64,000 bases of DNA from WYEG01 sp049414625 (GTDB lineage: Bacteria; Desulfobacterota; Thermodesulfobacteria; Thermodesulfobacteriales; Thermodesulfobacteriaceae), in the NCBI GenBank assembly GCA_049414625.1, contig JBMSAU010000122.1:1-64000 (forward strand), given 5' to 3'. Positions 42,402-52,120 of the stretch are shown in pieces (the first letter of the stretch is position 1; every line of letters begins with the position of its first letter). Both the position numbers and the translations under genes were made by a program. Below the pieces are notes generated by a model, which did not search any database, had not been told where the DNA came from, and saw only the letters and a list, made by a program, of their open reading frames with translations.

Positions 42402-43922
42402 TCAACTCCTCTCAATTAAGGATTTGACCCTTGGGAAAAGCTCTAAATTAACATGAGGTATAAACAAAGCACCGGTTAAAAGTTCCATAAACCTCGGCTC
42501 GATGTTTAGTTCAATATAGGTAATGCTGTCCACTATCTTTTTTATTTCTTCAAAATCGGCATGTTTTAAAAATTTTAAGGCTCCAAGCCCAGCAGAGTTT
42601 CCAACGGCTACTGCTTTATCCAGGGCTGAATCTGGAAGCATCCCAAGCATAACCGCAGAATAAACATTAATGTTTACCCCAAAGCTTCCGGCAAAGTAAA
42701 ACTTTTCTACATTCTCAAAGCTAAGCCCTGACTTTTCACAAAGAAGACTAAGAATGCAAAACATAGCGCCCTTTGACCTAATAAAAGCCTTGATCTCAGG
42801 CTCCTTAATCAGGATCCGCCTTTGCCCATCCTCATAGACCAAAAAAGCCCTTCCCTCATCTGTCTCGATGATCCTCTCCCTCCAACTTTCTTTTATCAGC
42901 CTTCCTTCTGGGGAGAGAACCCCCTCTTTAAATAACTGAGCCATAAGGTCGATGATCGCTGAGCCGCAAATGCATTTTGGCGGATGCCCTTCTATCGTTT
43001 CAAAGTAGACTTGATTACTTGCTCGGTTGATAGAGACCTTGTAGATAGCTCCTGGCTCAGCCCTACATCCTGCGGAGAAGATGCCACCTTCAAGAGCAGG
43101 ACCTGCAGCCCCCGCACAGGCAAGTAAAAAATCCTTATTACCAAGCACTACCTCAGCGTTTGTCCCAACATCAATAAAAAAGCAAGGGGCATCCTTCTTA
43201 TATAGCTCCACGAAAAAAAGTCCAGCTATCAAGTCGCCTCCAAAGTAAGCACCAGCTGAAGGAAAGATAAATACTCGCCCCTCAGGATGGATCTTGAACT
43301 CAACCTCAATGCTCCTAAAAACGCCATACCATTTTGCAACCGGAGGATAGGGCTCAAGGATTAAATAGTTGACAGGCAAACCAAGCAAGAGATGGGTCAT
43401 AGCCGTGTTCCCGCAGAGAGAAACATAATAAATTCTCTCACCGTTAAGCCTTTCTATTTCCTTGTTTATAGCCTCTAAGGTTTCAAACCTAATTTCCTCA
43501 AGCTTTTCTCTCTTCCGTGCTAAATGAAGTCTCGTCAGGATGTCTTCTCCATACTTTGTTTGAGGGTTTAGGATGGAAGATTCTTCAAGGACAACATCCC
43601 TTTCAAAGTCATAGAGATAGAAAGCAATGGTTGTGCTCCCAAGGTCAATACCTAACCCATAAACAGGGCTTTCCTCCTCAAGAAGGTCAGCAAGAACAAG
43701 ACCTTTTTCCTCTCTCACAAAAACTCCTTTAAAAGGTTTTTCCTGCCTTATAAAATGGGAAAGCTTCCTTAATGAAGTTAAACTAAAGCAAAATTCTCCT
43801 AAGTCTAATCTGTTTTGCAAAAAGCTTCTAAAAGATTCAGCATCAAACCGCTCAGCAAGCTTAATCTCCCTCGGATTAACCTTTATCACCTTGCAGGAAG
43901 TCTCTACACATCCACCACGCAT
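42402..43922 (-). CDS. RACo-like ASKHA-domain protein without ferredoxin domain (DUF4445)
   Basis: A 506-residue relative of RACo, the ATP-dependent activator that reduces cobalt in corrinoid proteins. The ASKHA actin-like part is complete: GLGIDLGSTTIAFYLYD, LCGNTAMTHLLLGLPV, FIDVGTNAEVVLG, CAGAAGPALEGG and FYFAGSFGVNINVYSAVMLG. Typical RACo proteins have about 600-640 residues with an N-terminal [2Fe-2S] domain; here only about 90 residues precede the first phosphate loop, with no CxxxxCxxC cluster motif. The electron donor domain is therefore absent or separate. ATG 43922 is preferred to GTG 43934. It overlaps archease by 19 bases. Confidence 0.85.
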   Translation of the reverse strand: MRGGCVETSCKVIKVNPREIKLAERFDAESFRSFLQNRLDLGEFCFSLTSLRKLSHFIRQEKPFKGVFVREEKGLVLADLLEEESPVYGLGIDLGSTTIAFYLYDFERDVVLEESSILNPQTKYGEDILTRLHLARKREKLEEIRFETLEAINKEIERLNGERIYYVSLCGNTAMTHLLLGLPVNYLILEPYPPVAKWYGVFRSIEVEFKIHPEGRVFIFPSAGAYFGGDLIAGLFFVELYKKDAPCFFIDVGTNAEVVLGNKDFLLACAGAAGPALEGGIFSAGCRAEPGAIYKVSINRASNQVYFETIEGHPPKCICGSAIIDLMAQLFKEGVLSPEGRLIKESWRERIIETDEGRAFLVYEDGQRRILIKEPEIKAFIRSKGAMFCILSLLCEKSGLSFENVEKFYFAGSFGVNINVYSAVMLGMLPDSALDKAVAVGNSAGLGALKFLKHADFEEIKKIVDSITYIELNIEPRFMELLTGALFIPHVNLELFPRVKSLIERS

Positions 43923-44338
43923 TGAACTATCCACCCTTCCGCTCCTTTTTCTACCTTTGCTTGGGTAAAGGTTGCACCCTTTACCTCAACCCCGTACCCA
44001 AACCTTTCCACATCAAAGGGAATAACCAAAAATTTCCCATTAAGATAGTATCCGCCTTCCCTTTCCTCAATCCTTCCTTGAAAACCAATTACTAAAACAT
44101 CCTCAAGAGACACAAGGCTTATAGCCTTATTCACAAAGAACACAAGAAGCTCATCCAGAGTATCGGCAGTTACCTCAACTTCTCTTTCGCTTGCAGGGAA
44201 AACCTCATTAAAATCCATGCTTTCAACATAAAGAGTGGTGAGAGCTTTCAAGACCTCAGAGAAGGCTTCCTCTAAAGTCTCGCCATAGCCTCTTATACCA
44301 ACATCTGCTTCGTGCTCAAAGGTCTCGTATCCCTTCAT
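43904..44338 (-). CDS. Archease
   Basis: A 144-residue archease, the small protein that activates the RNA ligase RtcB by helping guanylylation. Its N-terminus KGYETFEHEADVGIRGYGET holds the conserved acidic cluster, and the C-terminus ends in the typical QCVVDV. Met at 44338 is chosen, as AGGTG lies 8 bases upstream and the family begins with KGYE. rtcB itself is not in the window. HARP RNase P at 58247 is another RNA-processing gene typical of archaea here. Confidence 0.9.
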   Translation of the reverse strand: MKGYETFEHEADVGIRGYGETLEEAFSEVLKALTTLYVESMDFNEVFPASEREVEVTADTLDELLVFFVNKAISLVSLEDVLVIGFQGRIEEREGGYYLNGKFLVIPFDVERFGYGVEVKGATFTQAKVEKGAEGWIVQCVVDV

Positions 44339-44348
44339 AGAGAACACC

Positions 44349-46496
44349 TCAAGGTAGGGTTTCCTGATGATAGTTTATTATCTTGCCTATCTTATGTTCA
44401 AAATAATAAGGCACAAAGGGAAAAAGAAAATAGGCTAAGAATGAGGCCCGCCTTTCTTTTTCTGAAAAGAGGAAGGCATACTTTTCCTTGGGAATGAGGA
44501 TAAGCGCAGATTGCCTTTCCCTTTCTAAATAGGCGCTTTCAGTGGGCAAATCCTCTTTATCTTTTAGCTTGTGTAAAAAGATCGAAACTTCAGCGGGTAG
44601 AGGTAAACTTGGTTTGCGATGGAAAACTAAAGCAAGGGTTAAGCCTTTAAACTCTAAGTAATAAACTCCTTCTTTTATTTCTATTAACTCAAACATTCTT
44701 GGGTCGCAAACTTCAATGTCCAAATATTTTTTCTCTTCAAGTGTAGAAACCCTGCTTACCTCAAAATCCTTGCTAAATACTCGATAGGGATTAAAACGTG
44801 AAAAATTTACTACACATTCAAAGCTTGATACACCAAGTTTGTAATATATTGGGAAATATTTAGCTTTATATGGTTGGATATCTTCTGATTTTAAGTTAAG
44901 CAATAGAGCAAATTTGTCCTGATTTTTAAGCAAAATGTGAGGAAAGTTTCGATCTTTGAAAACTATAATAAAATCAGTCTTTTGGTAAAATTTATTAAAA
45001 AAGTAATAGGTTAAAATGAAGGATAAAAGGGCAAGAAAGAAGGGAGAATATTTGACATAAAAAGAAAGATTAAAATTCAGTTTTTGTATTATATTTTGGT
45101 TGGTAAAATAAACTAAAGGAAAAATTAGAAAGCTAATTAAAAGAAGATTGACAGAAAGGGAAGGAATATAAAGCCAATCAAAAAAAGGAATTTTCATATA
45201 CCATTTAAAGATGGTGGCTACAAATTCCATTAAATACTTAGCTAAGGTTACATCAAGAAAATAAATTAGAGCTGAGAACAGAGAAAGAGGAATAAAGATA
45301 AAGCTCCAGAAGACTGAGGCTAATAAATTGTTAATCGGTGTAGCTATAGCATAATAACCAATTCGGTATAAAAAAACAGGCAGAAGCACAAGAGAAATAA
45401 AGCTTGAAATGAAAAGACCTTGAAGGCTTATGTATAAACTCTTTTGCCATAGGTTCTTAGGTTTTAGATTAAGCCTTTGCCAAAGCTGATTACCAAGAAG
45501 CAATCCTAAGGTGGCTAAAAAAGAAAATTGAAAAGAAAGATTCCCGATGAGGGCGGGGTCAAAAAGGCAAAGGATAAAGGCAGTCAAAAGAAGAATAAGA
45601 AGGCTTGGTGTGTTTCTAAAAAACACCTTGGCTAAAACTAATACAAGGAGAAAGAAAAAAGCTCTCACTGCCGAGCCAGCAAAGCCTGAAAGAAAAAGAA
45701 CTACTAAAGCCCCGGGTAAAGAAAATATCATGGCGTAGATTTGAAGAGGATACCGTGTGAATACTAAAGGAGATCTTCTAAGCCAAAAAAGGGTAAATTT
45801 GTATAGAATCCCATATAATATCCCGAGGTTAAAGCCAGATATGGCAAGCTGATGGTATAATCCCTGTTTCTTTAAAGCTTCTAAATATTCTGGAGGAAGT
45901 TGGGTGTCAACACCAAGAACAAGGGCTTGAAAAAGCCCTTTTGCTAAACCAGAAAGCTCTTCTGAAAATCTAAATAGCTCATACCGTATACTTTCTATGT
46001 TAAAGCCATCGGTCTTACACATAGCCTGATCTTGTCGTTTAAACTCATAGAATCCCTCAACCCCTCGAGCCCGTGCCAACTCCTTTGTTTCAGGACGAAA
46101 GGGATTTAGCCCCTCCCTCATCTCCCTCGAGGTTAAGCTTAATAAACACTTCATCCCTGGAGTAAAATCACCATGATAAGCGGTAAAAAGAATCTCTTCC
46201 CCTGATGTCAATCTAAATAAAACTCTCTTTACTTCAAAATAAGGTTCAACCCTCAAAACTTCACCGAAAAACTGAGCCTTGGAAGGAAGCTTGCTTTCTT
46301 CTTTAAAGTAAAAAGAACCAAAAATAAAGCTTAATATAAGAGTCAAGACAGCTAGAGCTTTCAGCTTATTTTGTGAAAAAAACAAAAGCTGTAGTAGCAA
46401 AACATAAAAAAGAAAAACAAGATGCGCTGAATAAAAGCTTAGATAGAGACCGATTAAGAAAGAAGTTGCTATAACAAAAAAATAAGCCTTTATCAC
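44349..46496 (-). CDS. comEC: ComEC/Rec2 DNA-uptake channel with degenerate C-terminal domain
   Basis: A 715-residue polytopic inner-membrane protein for import of single-stranded DNA during transformation. It contains the extracytoplasmic OB-like region (about 60-150), the competence domain (ALVLGVDTQLPPEYLEALKK, then GLYHQLAISGFNLGILYGI) and about ten membrane helices. The usual C-terminal metallo-beta-lactamase-like domain is present only as a remnant (about 510-715): the HxHxDH metal motif is replaced by VNFSRFNPYRVF, so it is probably not a nuclease. The ComEA-like gene at 24851 supports a competence pathway. Confidence 0.87.
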   Translation of the reverse strand: MIKAYFFVIATSFLIGLYLSFYSAHLVFLFYVLLLQLLFFSQNKLKALAVLTLILSFIFGSFYFKEESKLPSKAQFFGEVLRVEPYFEVKRVLFRLTSGEEILFTAYHGDFTPGMKCLLSLTSREMREGLNPFRPETKELARARGVEGFYEFKRQDQAMCKTDGFNIESIRYELFRFSEELSGLAKGLFQALVLGVDTQLPPEYLEALKKQGLYHQLAISGFNLGILYGILYKFTLFWLRRSPLVFTRYPLQIYAMIFSLPGALVVLFLSGFAGSAVRAFFFLLVLVLAKVFFRNTPSLLILLLTAFILCLFDPALIGNLSFQFSFLATLGLLLGNQLWQRLNLKPKNLWQKSLYISLQGLFISSFISLVLLPVFLYRIGYYAIATPINNLLASVFWSFIFIPLSLFSALIYFLDVTLAKYLMEFVATIFKWYMKIPFFDWLYIPSLSVNLLLISFLIFPLVYFTNQNIIQKLNFNLSFYVKYSPFFLALLSFILTYYFFNKFYQKTDFIIVFKDRNFPHILLKNQDKFALLLNLKSEDIQPYKAKYFPIYYKLGVSSFECVVNFSRFNPYRVFSKDFEVSRVSTLEEKKYLDIEVCDPRMFELIEIKEGVYYLEFKGLTLALVFHRKPSLPLPAEVSIFLHKLKDKEDLPTESAYLERERQSALILIPKEKYAFLFSEKERRASFLAYFLFPFVPYYFEHKIGKIINYHQETLP

Positions 46497-47194
46497 ATCC
46501 TTGGACCAAAAAGTAACGTTCCTATTCTTATGATGGTTGCACCCTCTTCTATCGCTATCTCAAAATCAGAACTTGTTCCCATGGAAAGTTGAGTGAAACC
46601 TTCTCCAACTAAAGGCTTAATCCTCTCAAACAGATTCCTCATCTTTTGAAAATAAAACCTTGTCTTCCTTTCATCGTCTGTCAAGGGGGGAAGACACATA
46701 AGACCAATTAGGTTAAGACTAGGGAACCCCTTTAGCTCCCCCACGAATTCTTCTAAATTTTCCTCAAAAACACCGGCTTTGGTTGCTTCATGTCCAATGT
46801 TTACCTCGATTAGAACATTTATTCTCTTATTCAAAGACTTGGCCCTTTTTTCGAGCTCTTCTGCCAAAGACAGCCTATCTAAGGAATGAATGGTGCTAAA
46901 AAGCATTACAGCTTTTTTAGCTTTGTTTGTTTGAAGCCTTCCTATGAAGTGCCAGTCAATGTCAAGGTCTGCTAAATTCTTTATCTTTTTTTCAGCTTCC
47001 TGAACATAATTTTCACCAAAAAGCTTTAACCCTAAAGAATAAAGAACTTTTATCTTTTCTTCGCTCTGTCCTTTGCTTGCCCCAAGGATCTTTACTTCTC
47101 CAAGGCTCCGCCCTGCCCTCAAACAAGCCTTCTCAACCCTCTCTAAAAGGGTTTCATAATTTTTTCTTAAAACATCTACTAAAGTTTTTGACAT
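46493..47194 (-). CDS. PLP-homeostasis protein (YggS/PROSC family)
   Basis: A 233-residue alanine-racemase-fold protein without racemase activity that balances pyridoxal phosphate. The PLP lysine is in ILGASKGQSEEKI (Lys41). FGENYVQEAEKKI, WHFIGRLQTNKAKKA and the phosphate-binding SMGTSSDFEIAIEEGATIIR-type end (SMGTSSDFEIAIEEGAT) are typical. It overlaps comEC by 4 bases and the cyclo-ligase gene by 16 bases. Confidence 0.94.
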   Translation of the reverse strand: MSKTLVDVLRKNYETLLERVEKACLRAGRSLGEVKILGASKGQSEEKIKVLYSLGLKLFGENYVQEAEKKIKNLADLDIDWHFIGRLQTNKAKKAVMLFSTIHSLDRLSLAEELEKRAKSLNKRINVLIEVNIGHEATKAGVFEENLEEFVGELKGFPSLNLIGLMCLPPLTDDERKTRFYFQKMRNLFERIKPLVGEGFTQLSMGTSSDFEIAIEEGATIIRIGTLLFGPRM

Positions 47195-47760
47195 TGGATG
47201 ATCCCGTCCTCGGTTAAGATTAAGTCAACGGGAACGTCGTGAGGCTCAACGGGCAAGCTTTCCACTAATTGAAAGGAATAACAAACACCAACCTTTAAAG
47301 CGCTCGTTTCCTTCAATACCCTATCATAAAAGCCACCGCCATACCCAAGCCTAAAACCTTTAACATCAAAGGCTAAACCAGGAATAAAGATAACATTTAA
47401 AGAGCCTAAATCTGCCTCCTCATTCTTCGGGTTTGGTTCAAGAAGTCCAAATGGACCTGGCACAAGATCAGAAAAACTGTACACCCTATGAAAGGTTAGC
47501 CTCCGCTCTTGAGTCCAAGTCTTAGGTAAGTATACCTTTTTCCCTTCTACAAAAGATTTACCAATAGCTTTAGAGAGAGAGGCTTCCTTTCCCTTTGCCA
47601 TGTAAAAGGCTAGTTTTGCAAATCCTTGGAGTAAAATGAATTCAACTGCTTCTTGAGAAATTTTAAAAGATAAATATTTGACTAAAAACTCGTTTAAAGC
47701 TTCCCTTTTTGCTAAAAAAATGCAACGGAGCTTAGCTTTCTCTTCTTGATAGACACTCAA
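47179..47760 (-). CDS. 5-formyltetrahydrofolate cyclo-ligase
   Basis: A 193-residue enzyme that converts 5-formyl-THF plus ATP to 5,10-methenyl-THF. The N-terminal basic helix (KLRCIFLAKREALN) and the signature LGYGGGFYDRVLKE, then VGVCYSFQLVESLPVEPHD, DVPVDLILTEDG, are present. It starts one base before the atpC stop in the minus direction, so it is probably cotranscribed with the ATP synthase genes. Confidence 0.93.
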   Translation of the reverse strand: MSVYQEEKAKLRCIFLAKREALNEFLVKYLSFKISQEAVEFILLQGFAKLAFYMAKGKEASLSKAIGKSFVEGKKVYLPKTWTQERRLTFHRVYSFSDLVPGPFGLLEPNPKNEEADLGSLNVIFIPGLAFDVKGFRLGYGGGFYDRVLKETSALKVGVCYSFQLVESLPVEPHDVPVDLILTEDGIIQCQKL

Positions 47761-48189
47761 TTATCTTTGAACTCCAGACCTCCCTCGTTCCGCAACTAAA
47801 AGACGGGTGAGAGCTCGCTGAAGAGCAGCGCGAGCCCTCGCATAATCGATGTTTTCTGCTCCGGCTAGGTATTCTTGGATCCTCTTTTCTGCCCTTTCTT
47901 TTGCTCTCAATGCCCTCTCTACATCTATTTCATGGGCTCTTTCTGCTGCTTCCACAAAAAAAGTTATCTTATTTCCAGAGACTTCGCAAAAGCCTCCACT
48001 TACCGCTACCCACTCTTCTTTATCTCCCACTTTGTATCTAAGTGGACCGATCTTTATCCCAGCAACCATTGGGCAATGGTTCGCTAACACGCCAAACTCA
48101 CCCGCCACACCAGGGGCTGTAACAACGTCCACCTCTTCTCTTACCACCACCCGCTCTGGCGTTATAATTTCTAATAGGATTCTTGCCAT
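47761..48189 (-). CDS. atpC: ATP synthase F1 epsilon subunit
   Basis: A 142-residue epsilon subunit of the central stalk. The N-terminal beta sandwich has LEIITPERVVVREEVDVVTA, PGVAGEFGVLANHCPM, and a C-terminal helical hairpin (EIDVERALRAKERAEKRIQE, ARARAALQRALTRL) that can inhibit the motor. It is the last atp gene. Confidence 0.95.
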   Translation of the reverse strand: MARILLEIITPERVVVREEVDVVTAPGVAGEFGVLANHCPMVAGIKIGPLRYKVGDKEEWVAVSGGFCEVSGNKITFFVEAAERAHEIDVERALRAKERAEKRIQEYLAGAENIDYARARAALQRALTRLLVAERGRSGVQR

Positions 48190-48200
48190 ATCTCCTCCTT

Positions 48201-49622
48201 TTATCCTTCAAGGAGCTTCTTAGCCTTCTCCACAGCCTCCTCGATTGTGCCTACCATGTAAAATGCCTGCTCAGGAAGCTCATCATGCTTGCCTTCAAGG
48301 ATCTCCTTAAAACCTTTGATGGTGTCTTCAAGTTTTACGTATCTACCTGGAAGACCGGTAAATTGCTCGGCTACATGGAAAGGTTGTGACAGGAACCTTT
48401 GGATTTTTCTTGCCCTGGCTACGATGATCTTATCCTCTTCAGAGAGCTCTTCGACTCCGAGAATGGCGATAATGTCTTGAAGGTCCTTGTATCTCTGAAG
48501 GACCTGCTGAACCTGCCTGGCGACTGTATAATGTTCCCATCCTACGACATTTGGGTCAAGAATTCTCGATTGGGAATCAAGGGGGTCAACCGCTGGATAG
48601 ATACCAAGCTCAGCAATCTGCCTTGAAAGAACCACGGTTCCATCAAGATGGGCAAAGGTTGTGGCTGGGGCCGGGTCAGTTAAGTCGTCGGCAGGAACAT
48701 AGACGCATTGAACAGAGGTAATAGAACCCTTAGTTGTGGAACAAATTCTTTCCTGAAGGGCTCCGATGTCTGTGGCTAATGTTGGCTGATATCCAACCGC
48801 TGATGGCATCCTTCCCAAGAGAGCTGAAACCTCTTGGTTTGCCTGAGTAAACCTGAAGATGTTATCGATAAAAAGAAGAACATCCTGCCCCTCCTCATCT
48901 CTGAAGTATTCAGCTATGGTAACGGCAGTGTGAGCAACCCTTGCCCTGTGCCCCGGTGTCTCATTCATCTGCCCATAAACAAGGGCTGCCTTATCGAGAA
49001 CTCCCGATCTTTTCATCTCAAGGTAGAGCTCGTTTCCCTCACGGGTCCTCTCCCCAGCACCGCAGAAAACGGAAATTCCACCGTGCTGCAAAGCGATGTT
49101 GTGGATCATCTCCATCATAATCACCGTTTTACCAACGCCAGCTCCGCCAAAAGTTCCCATCTTACCACCACGTGGAAAAGGAATGAGAAGGTCAAAAACC
49201 TTAATTCCTGTCTCTAAAACTCTAATGTTTACGTCTAACTCAGTTAAAGGCGGCGCCGGTCTAAAGATAGGATAGTACTTATCCGTCTGAATAGGTCCAC
49301 CCTCATCCACTGGGTCACCAACGGCGTTAATAATCCTCCCCAGAGTCGCTCTCCCAACAGGAACCATTAAAGGTCCACCCGTTGCCAAAACTTCCTGACC
49401 ACGCCTTAACCCGTCGGTGTAGTCCATGGCCACGCAACGAACTATATTATCACCAAGCTGCTGAGCTACTTCAAGAACAAGGTTCCACTCTCTGTTATCT
49501 ATCATAGGGTTGGTTACTCTCAGAGCATCAAGAACCTTTGGAACCTTACCAGGTGGAAATTCCACGTCTACAACTGTCCCCATTATCTGAACTATACGAC
49601 CAATAACCTTCTCCTCAGACAT
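48201..49622 (-). CDS. atpD: ATP synthase F1 beta subunit (catalytic)
   Basis: A 473-residue catalytic subunit. Walker A is GGAGVGKTVIMMEMIHN, and ALVYGQMNETPGHRARVA, FIDNIFRFTQANQEVSALLG and the C-terminal FTGLPGRYVKLEDTIKGFKE match. The DELSEED region is here EVEELSEEDK-like (GVEELSEEDKIIVARARK). Length and spacing are normal, 12 bases before atpC. Confidence 0.97.
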   Translation of the reverse strand: MSEEKVIGRIVQIMGTVVDVEFPPGKVPKVLDALRVTNPMIDNREWNLVLEVAQQLGDNIVRCVAMDYTDGLRRGQEVLATGGPLMVPVGRATLGRIINAVGDPVDEGGPIQTDKYYPIFRPAPPLTELDVNIRVLETGIKVFDLLIPFPRGGKMGTFGGAGVGKTVIMMEMIHNIALQHGGISVFCGAGERTREGNELYLEMKRSGVLDKAALVYGQMNETPGHRARVAHTAVTIAEYFRDEEGQDVLLFIDNIFRFTQANQEVSALLGRMPSAVGYQPTLATDIGALQERICSTTKGSITSVQCVYVPADDLTDPAPATTFAHLDGTVVLSRQIAELGIYPAVDPLDSQSRILDPNVVGWEHYTVARQVQQVLQRYKDLQDIIAILGVEELSEEDKIIVARARKIQRFLSQPFHVAEQFTGLPGRYVKLEDTIKGFKEILEGKHDELPEQAFYMVGTIEEAVEKAKKLLEG

Positions 49623-49649
49623 CTCCTATACCCCCTTAAAAAATTTCTT

Positions 49650-50528
49650 TTATCCTTTAATAGCTTCTGCTCCACCCACTATATCCATCAGTTCTTTGGT
49701 GATGGTTGCCTGTCGAACCTTATTGTAATACAAAGTCAACTGTCTGACCATATCTGCGCAAGCCCTGTTAGCATTGTCCATAGCGGTCATCCTTGCCGCC
49801 TGCTCGCTTACTGCCGTCTCAAGCATAGCGGCAAAAACTAGAGTGTTAAGATATTTAGGCAAAATAACTGGTAACAACTCCTCCTCATCTGGTTCGTAAA
49901 GATAAGCTGTTACCTTAGTCGCCTCCTTCTCCTCTTCTCCCTTAGAAAACTTTAAAGGTAAAAAAGGCTCAACAACTGGAACTTGCTTAACAATGTTAAT
50001 GAATTTTCCATAAATTAGATATACTTCATCCCACTCACCATTTAAAAAGGCTTGAGTCGCCGACCAAGCTATCCTTCTTGCATCCTGAAATAAAACCCGA
50101 CCCATTACATCAACATATGCCTCCCGAATAGGAACCTTCTTCTTAAAGTAATTATACCCCTTCTTCCCAACGGTTATCAACTCAACTTCCTTACCTTCTT
50201 TTCTAAAACGCTTTATCAGGTTTTCCGCTTCTCTAATGAGGTTGCTATTAAAAGCCCCGCATAATCCCCTGTCAGCAGTTATCAACACTATTCCAACTCT
50301 TTTTACCTCCCGTTCTTGAAGAAGAGCTATGCGAGATTTGTTTAAACCAGGACTTGCCAATATTCTTCCAAGAACAGTCTCAAATCGCGTCCTATATGGA
50401 CGAAGACCCTCTAAACGTCCCTGAAGACCTCTTAACTTTGCAGAAGCAACCATGTTCATTGCTTTGGTAATCTGACCTATCTTCTTTATCGCCTCTATCT
50501 TCTTTCTTAAGTCCCGAAGACCAGGCAT
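49650..50528 (-). CDS. atpG: ATP synthase F1 gamma subunit
   Basis: A 292-residue rotor shaft subunit. N-terminal MPGLRDLRKKIEAIKKIGQI and KAMNMVASAKLRG, the Rossmann-like centre (LITADRGLCGAFNSNLIREA) and the C-terminal EQAARMTAMDNANRACADMV, then LYYNKVRQATITKELMDIVG are all conserved. No redox-regulatory cysteine insert is present. Confidence 0.96.
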   Translation of the reverse strand: MPGLRDLRKKIEAIKKIGQITKAMNMVASAKLRGLQGRLEGLRPYRTRFETVLGRILASPGLNKSRIALLQEREVKRVGIVLITADRGLCGAFNSNLIREAENLIKRFRKEGKEVELITVGKKGYNYFKKKVPIREAYVDVMGRVLFQDARRIAWSATQAFLNGEWDEVYLIYGKFINIVKQVPVVEPFLPLKFSKGEEEKEATKVTAYLYEPDEEELLPVILPKYLNTLVFAAMLETAVSEQAARMTAMDNANRACADMVRQLTLYYNKVRQATITKELMDIVGGAEAIKG

Positions 50529-50575
50529 GCTTTTTTCCTCCTAAGCTATCTCACCCCAAGCCACCCTTTCCTCTA

Positions 50576-52120
50576 CTAGGGCACTGGAACTGGTTGTATA
50601 TTATGAGTCCTCTTAAACTCTTCGTTAAACTCAGATAAAGCCTTTTTCATCTTCTCTTCAAGCTCAGGGGTTATCTCTTTCTTTTCCCTGATCTCTTGAT
50701 AGATTTCTGGATATCTACTTCCGATAAACTCGTATAGCTCCTTCTCATACTGGCCAATAACTTCAAGGGGCATCTCATCAAGGAAACCTCTCGTTCCAGC
50801 AAAAAGGATGCAGACCTGTTTTTCTACAGGTAATGGCTGATACTGAGGTTGCTTCAATATCTCAACAAGCCTTGCTCCTCTATGAAGAATCCTCTGAGTA
50901 GCCTTATCAAGCTCAGAACCAAACTGAGCAAAGGCAGCAAGCTCTCGATACTGAGCTAACTCAAGCCTAAGCCTACCAGCTACCTGACGCATAGCCTTAA
51001 TTTGCGCTGCTCCTCCAACCCTCGACACTGACAACCCTACGTTAATGGCTGGTCTTATACCTGCAAAGAATAAACCAGGCTCAAGATAAATCTGCCCATC
51101 AGTAATAGAGATAACGTTCGTTGGAATATAAGCTGACACGTCTCCCTGCAAGGTTTCAACGATCGGTAAAGCAGTTAAGGAACCACCACCATATTTATCA
51201 TCAAGCTTTGCTGCCCTCTCAAGAAGCCTCGAGTGGTTGTAAAAGATGTCACCAGGATAGGCCTCACGCCCCGGAGGTCTTCTCAAAAGTAGGGAAATCT
51301 CCCGATACTCTGCTGCCTGCTTAGATAGGTCATCATAGATAACAAGAGCATGTCTTCCTGTATCCCTAAAGTACTCACCGATAGCACAGGCTGAATAAGG
51401 TGCAATCCACTGAAGGGCTGCTGGGTCCGAAGCACAAGCTGCAACTACTGTGGTGTACTCCATAGCTCCGTATTTTCTTAAAGTTTCCACTATCTGGGCA
51501 ACCGTTGATTTTTTCTGTCCGATAGCGCAATAAATGCAGTAAACATCCGTATCCTTCTGAGCCAAAATTGCATCAATAGCTATTGCCGTCTTACCAGTCT
51601 GCCTGTCACCAAGGATAAGTTCCCTCTGCCCTCTTCCTATAGGTGTCATTGCATCAATAGCCTTTATTCCTGTATACAGAGGCTCATGCACTGGCTTCCT
51701 CATTATGATACCAGGTGCCTTGACCTCGATACGCCTATACTCTTTAGCTTCAATTGGTCCTTTTCCGTCAAGAGGTCTTCCAACGGGGTCGATAACTCTC
51801 CCTAAAACCGCTTCCCCTACCGGAATGGATGCCACTCTACCTGTTCTTCTCGCAATGTCACCTTCTTTGATCTTGGTATAATCCCCCATAATAGGAATTG
51901 CCACATTATCAAACTCAAGGTTAAGAGCAATTCCTACCTCACCGCTATCAGGAAACTCAATAAGCTCCATGTATTCACAGTTGCGTAAACCAAAAACTCT
52001 CGCCACACCGTCTGCAACGGAAATCACAACTCCCATCTCCTCAAGGTTCACTTTTTTCTCAAATTCCTCAATACGCTTCCTAATAAGGTCGCTTAATTCC
52101 TGTGCTTTTATTGCCTCCAT
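50576..52120 (-). CDS. atpA: ATP synthase F1 alpha subunit
   Basis: A 514-residue noncatalytic nucleotide-binding subunit. It shows the Walker A GDRQTGKTAIAIDAIL, DDLSKQAAEYREISLLLRRP and the signature PAINVGLSVSRVGGAAQ. The C-terminus is slightly extended (EFKRTHNIQPVPVP). Its ATG lies one base from the atpH stop. Confidence 0.97.
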   Translation of the reverse strand: MEAIKAQELSDLIRKRIEEFEKKVNLEEMGVVISVADGVARVFGLRNCEYMELIEFPDSGEVGIALNLEFDNVAIPIMGDYTKIKEGDIARRTGRVASIPVGEAVLGRVIDPVGRPLDGKGPIEAKEYRRIEVKAPGIIMRKPVHEPLYTGIKAIDAMTPIGRGQRELILGDRQTGKTAIAIDAILAQKDTDVYCIYCAIGQKKSTVAQIVETLRKYGAMEYTTVVAACASDPAALQWIAPYSACAIGEYFRDTGRHALVIYDDLSKQAAEYREISLLLRRPPGREAYPGDIFYNHSRLLERAAKLDDKYGGGSLTALPIVETLQGDVSAYIPTNVISITDGQIYLEPGLFFAGIRPAINVGLSVSRVGGAAQIKAMRQVAGRLRLELAQYRELAAFAQFGSELDKATQRILHRGARLVEILKQPQYQPLPVEKQVCILFAGTRGFLDEMPLEVIGQYEKELYEFIGSRYPEIYQEIREKKEITPELEEKMKKALSEFNEEFKRTHNIQPVPVP

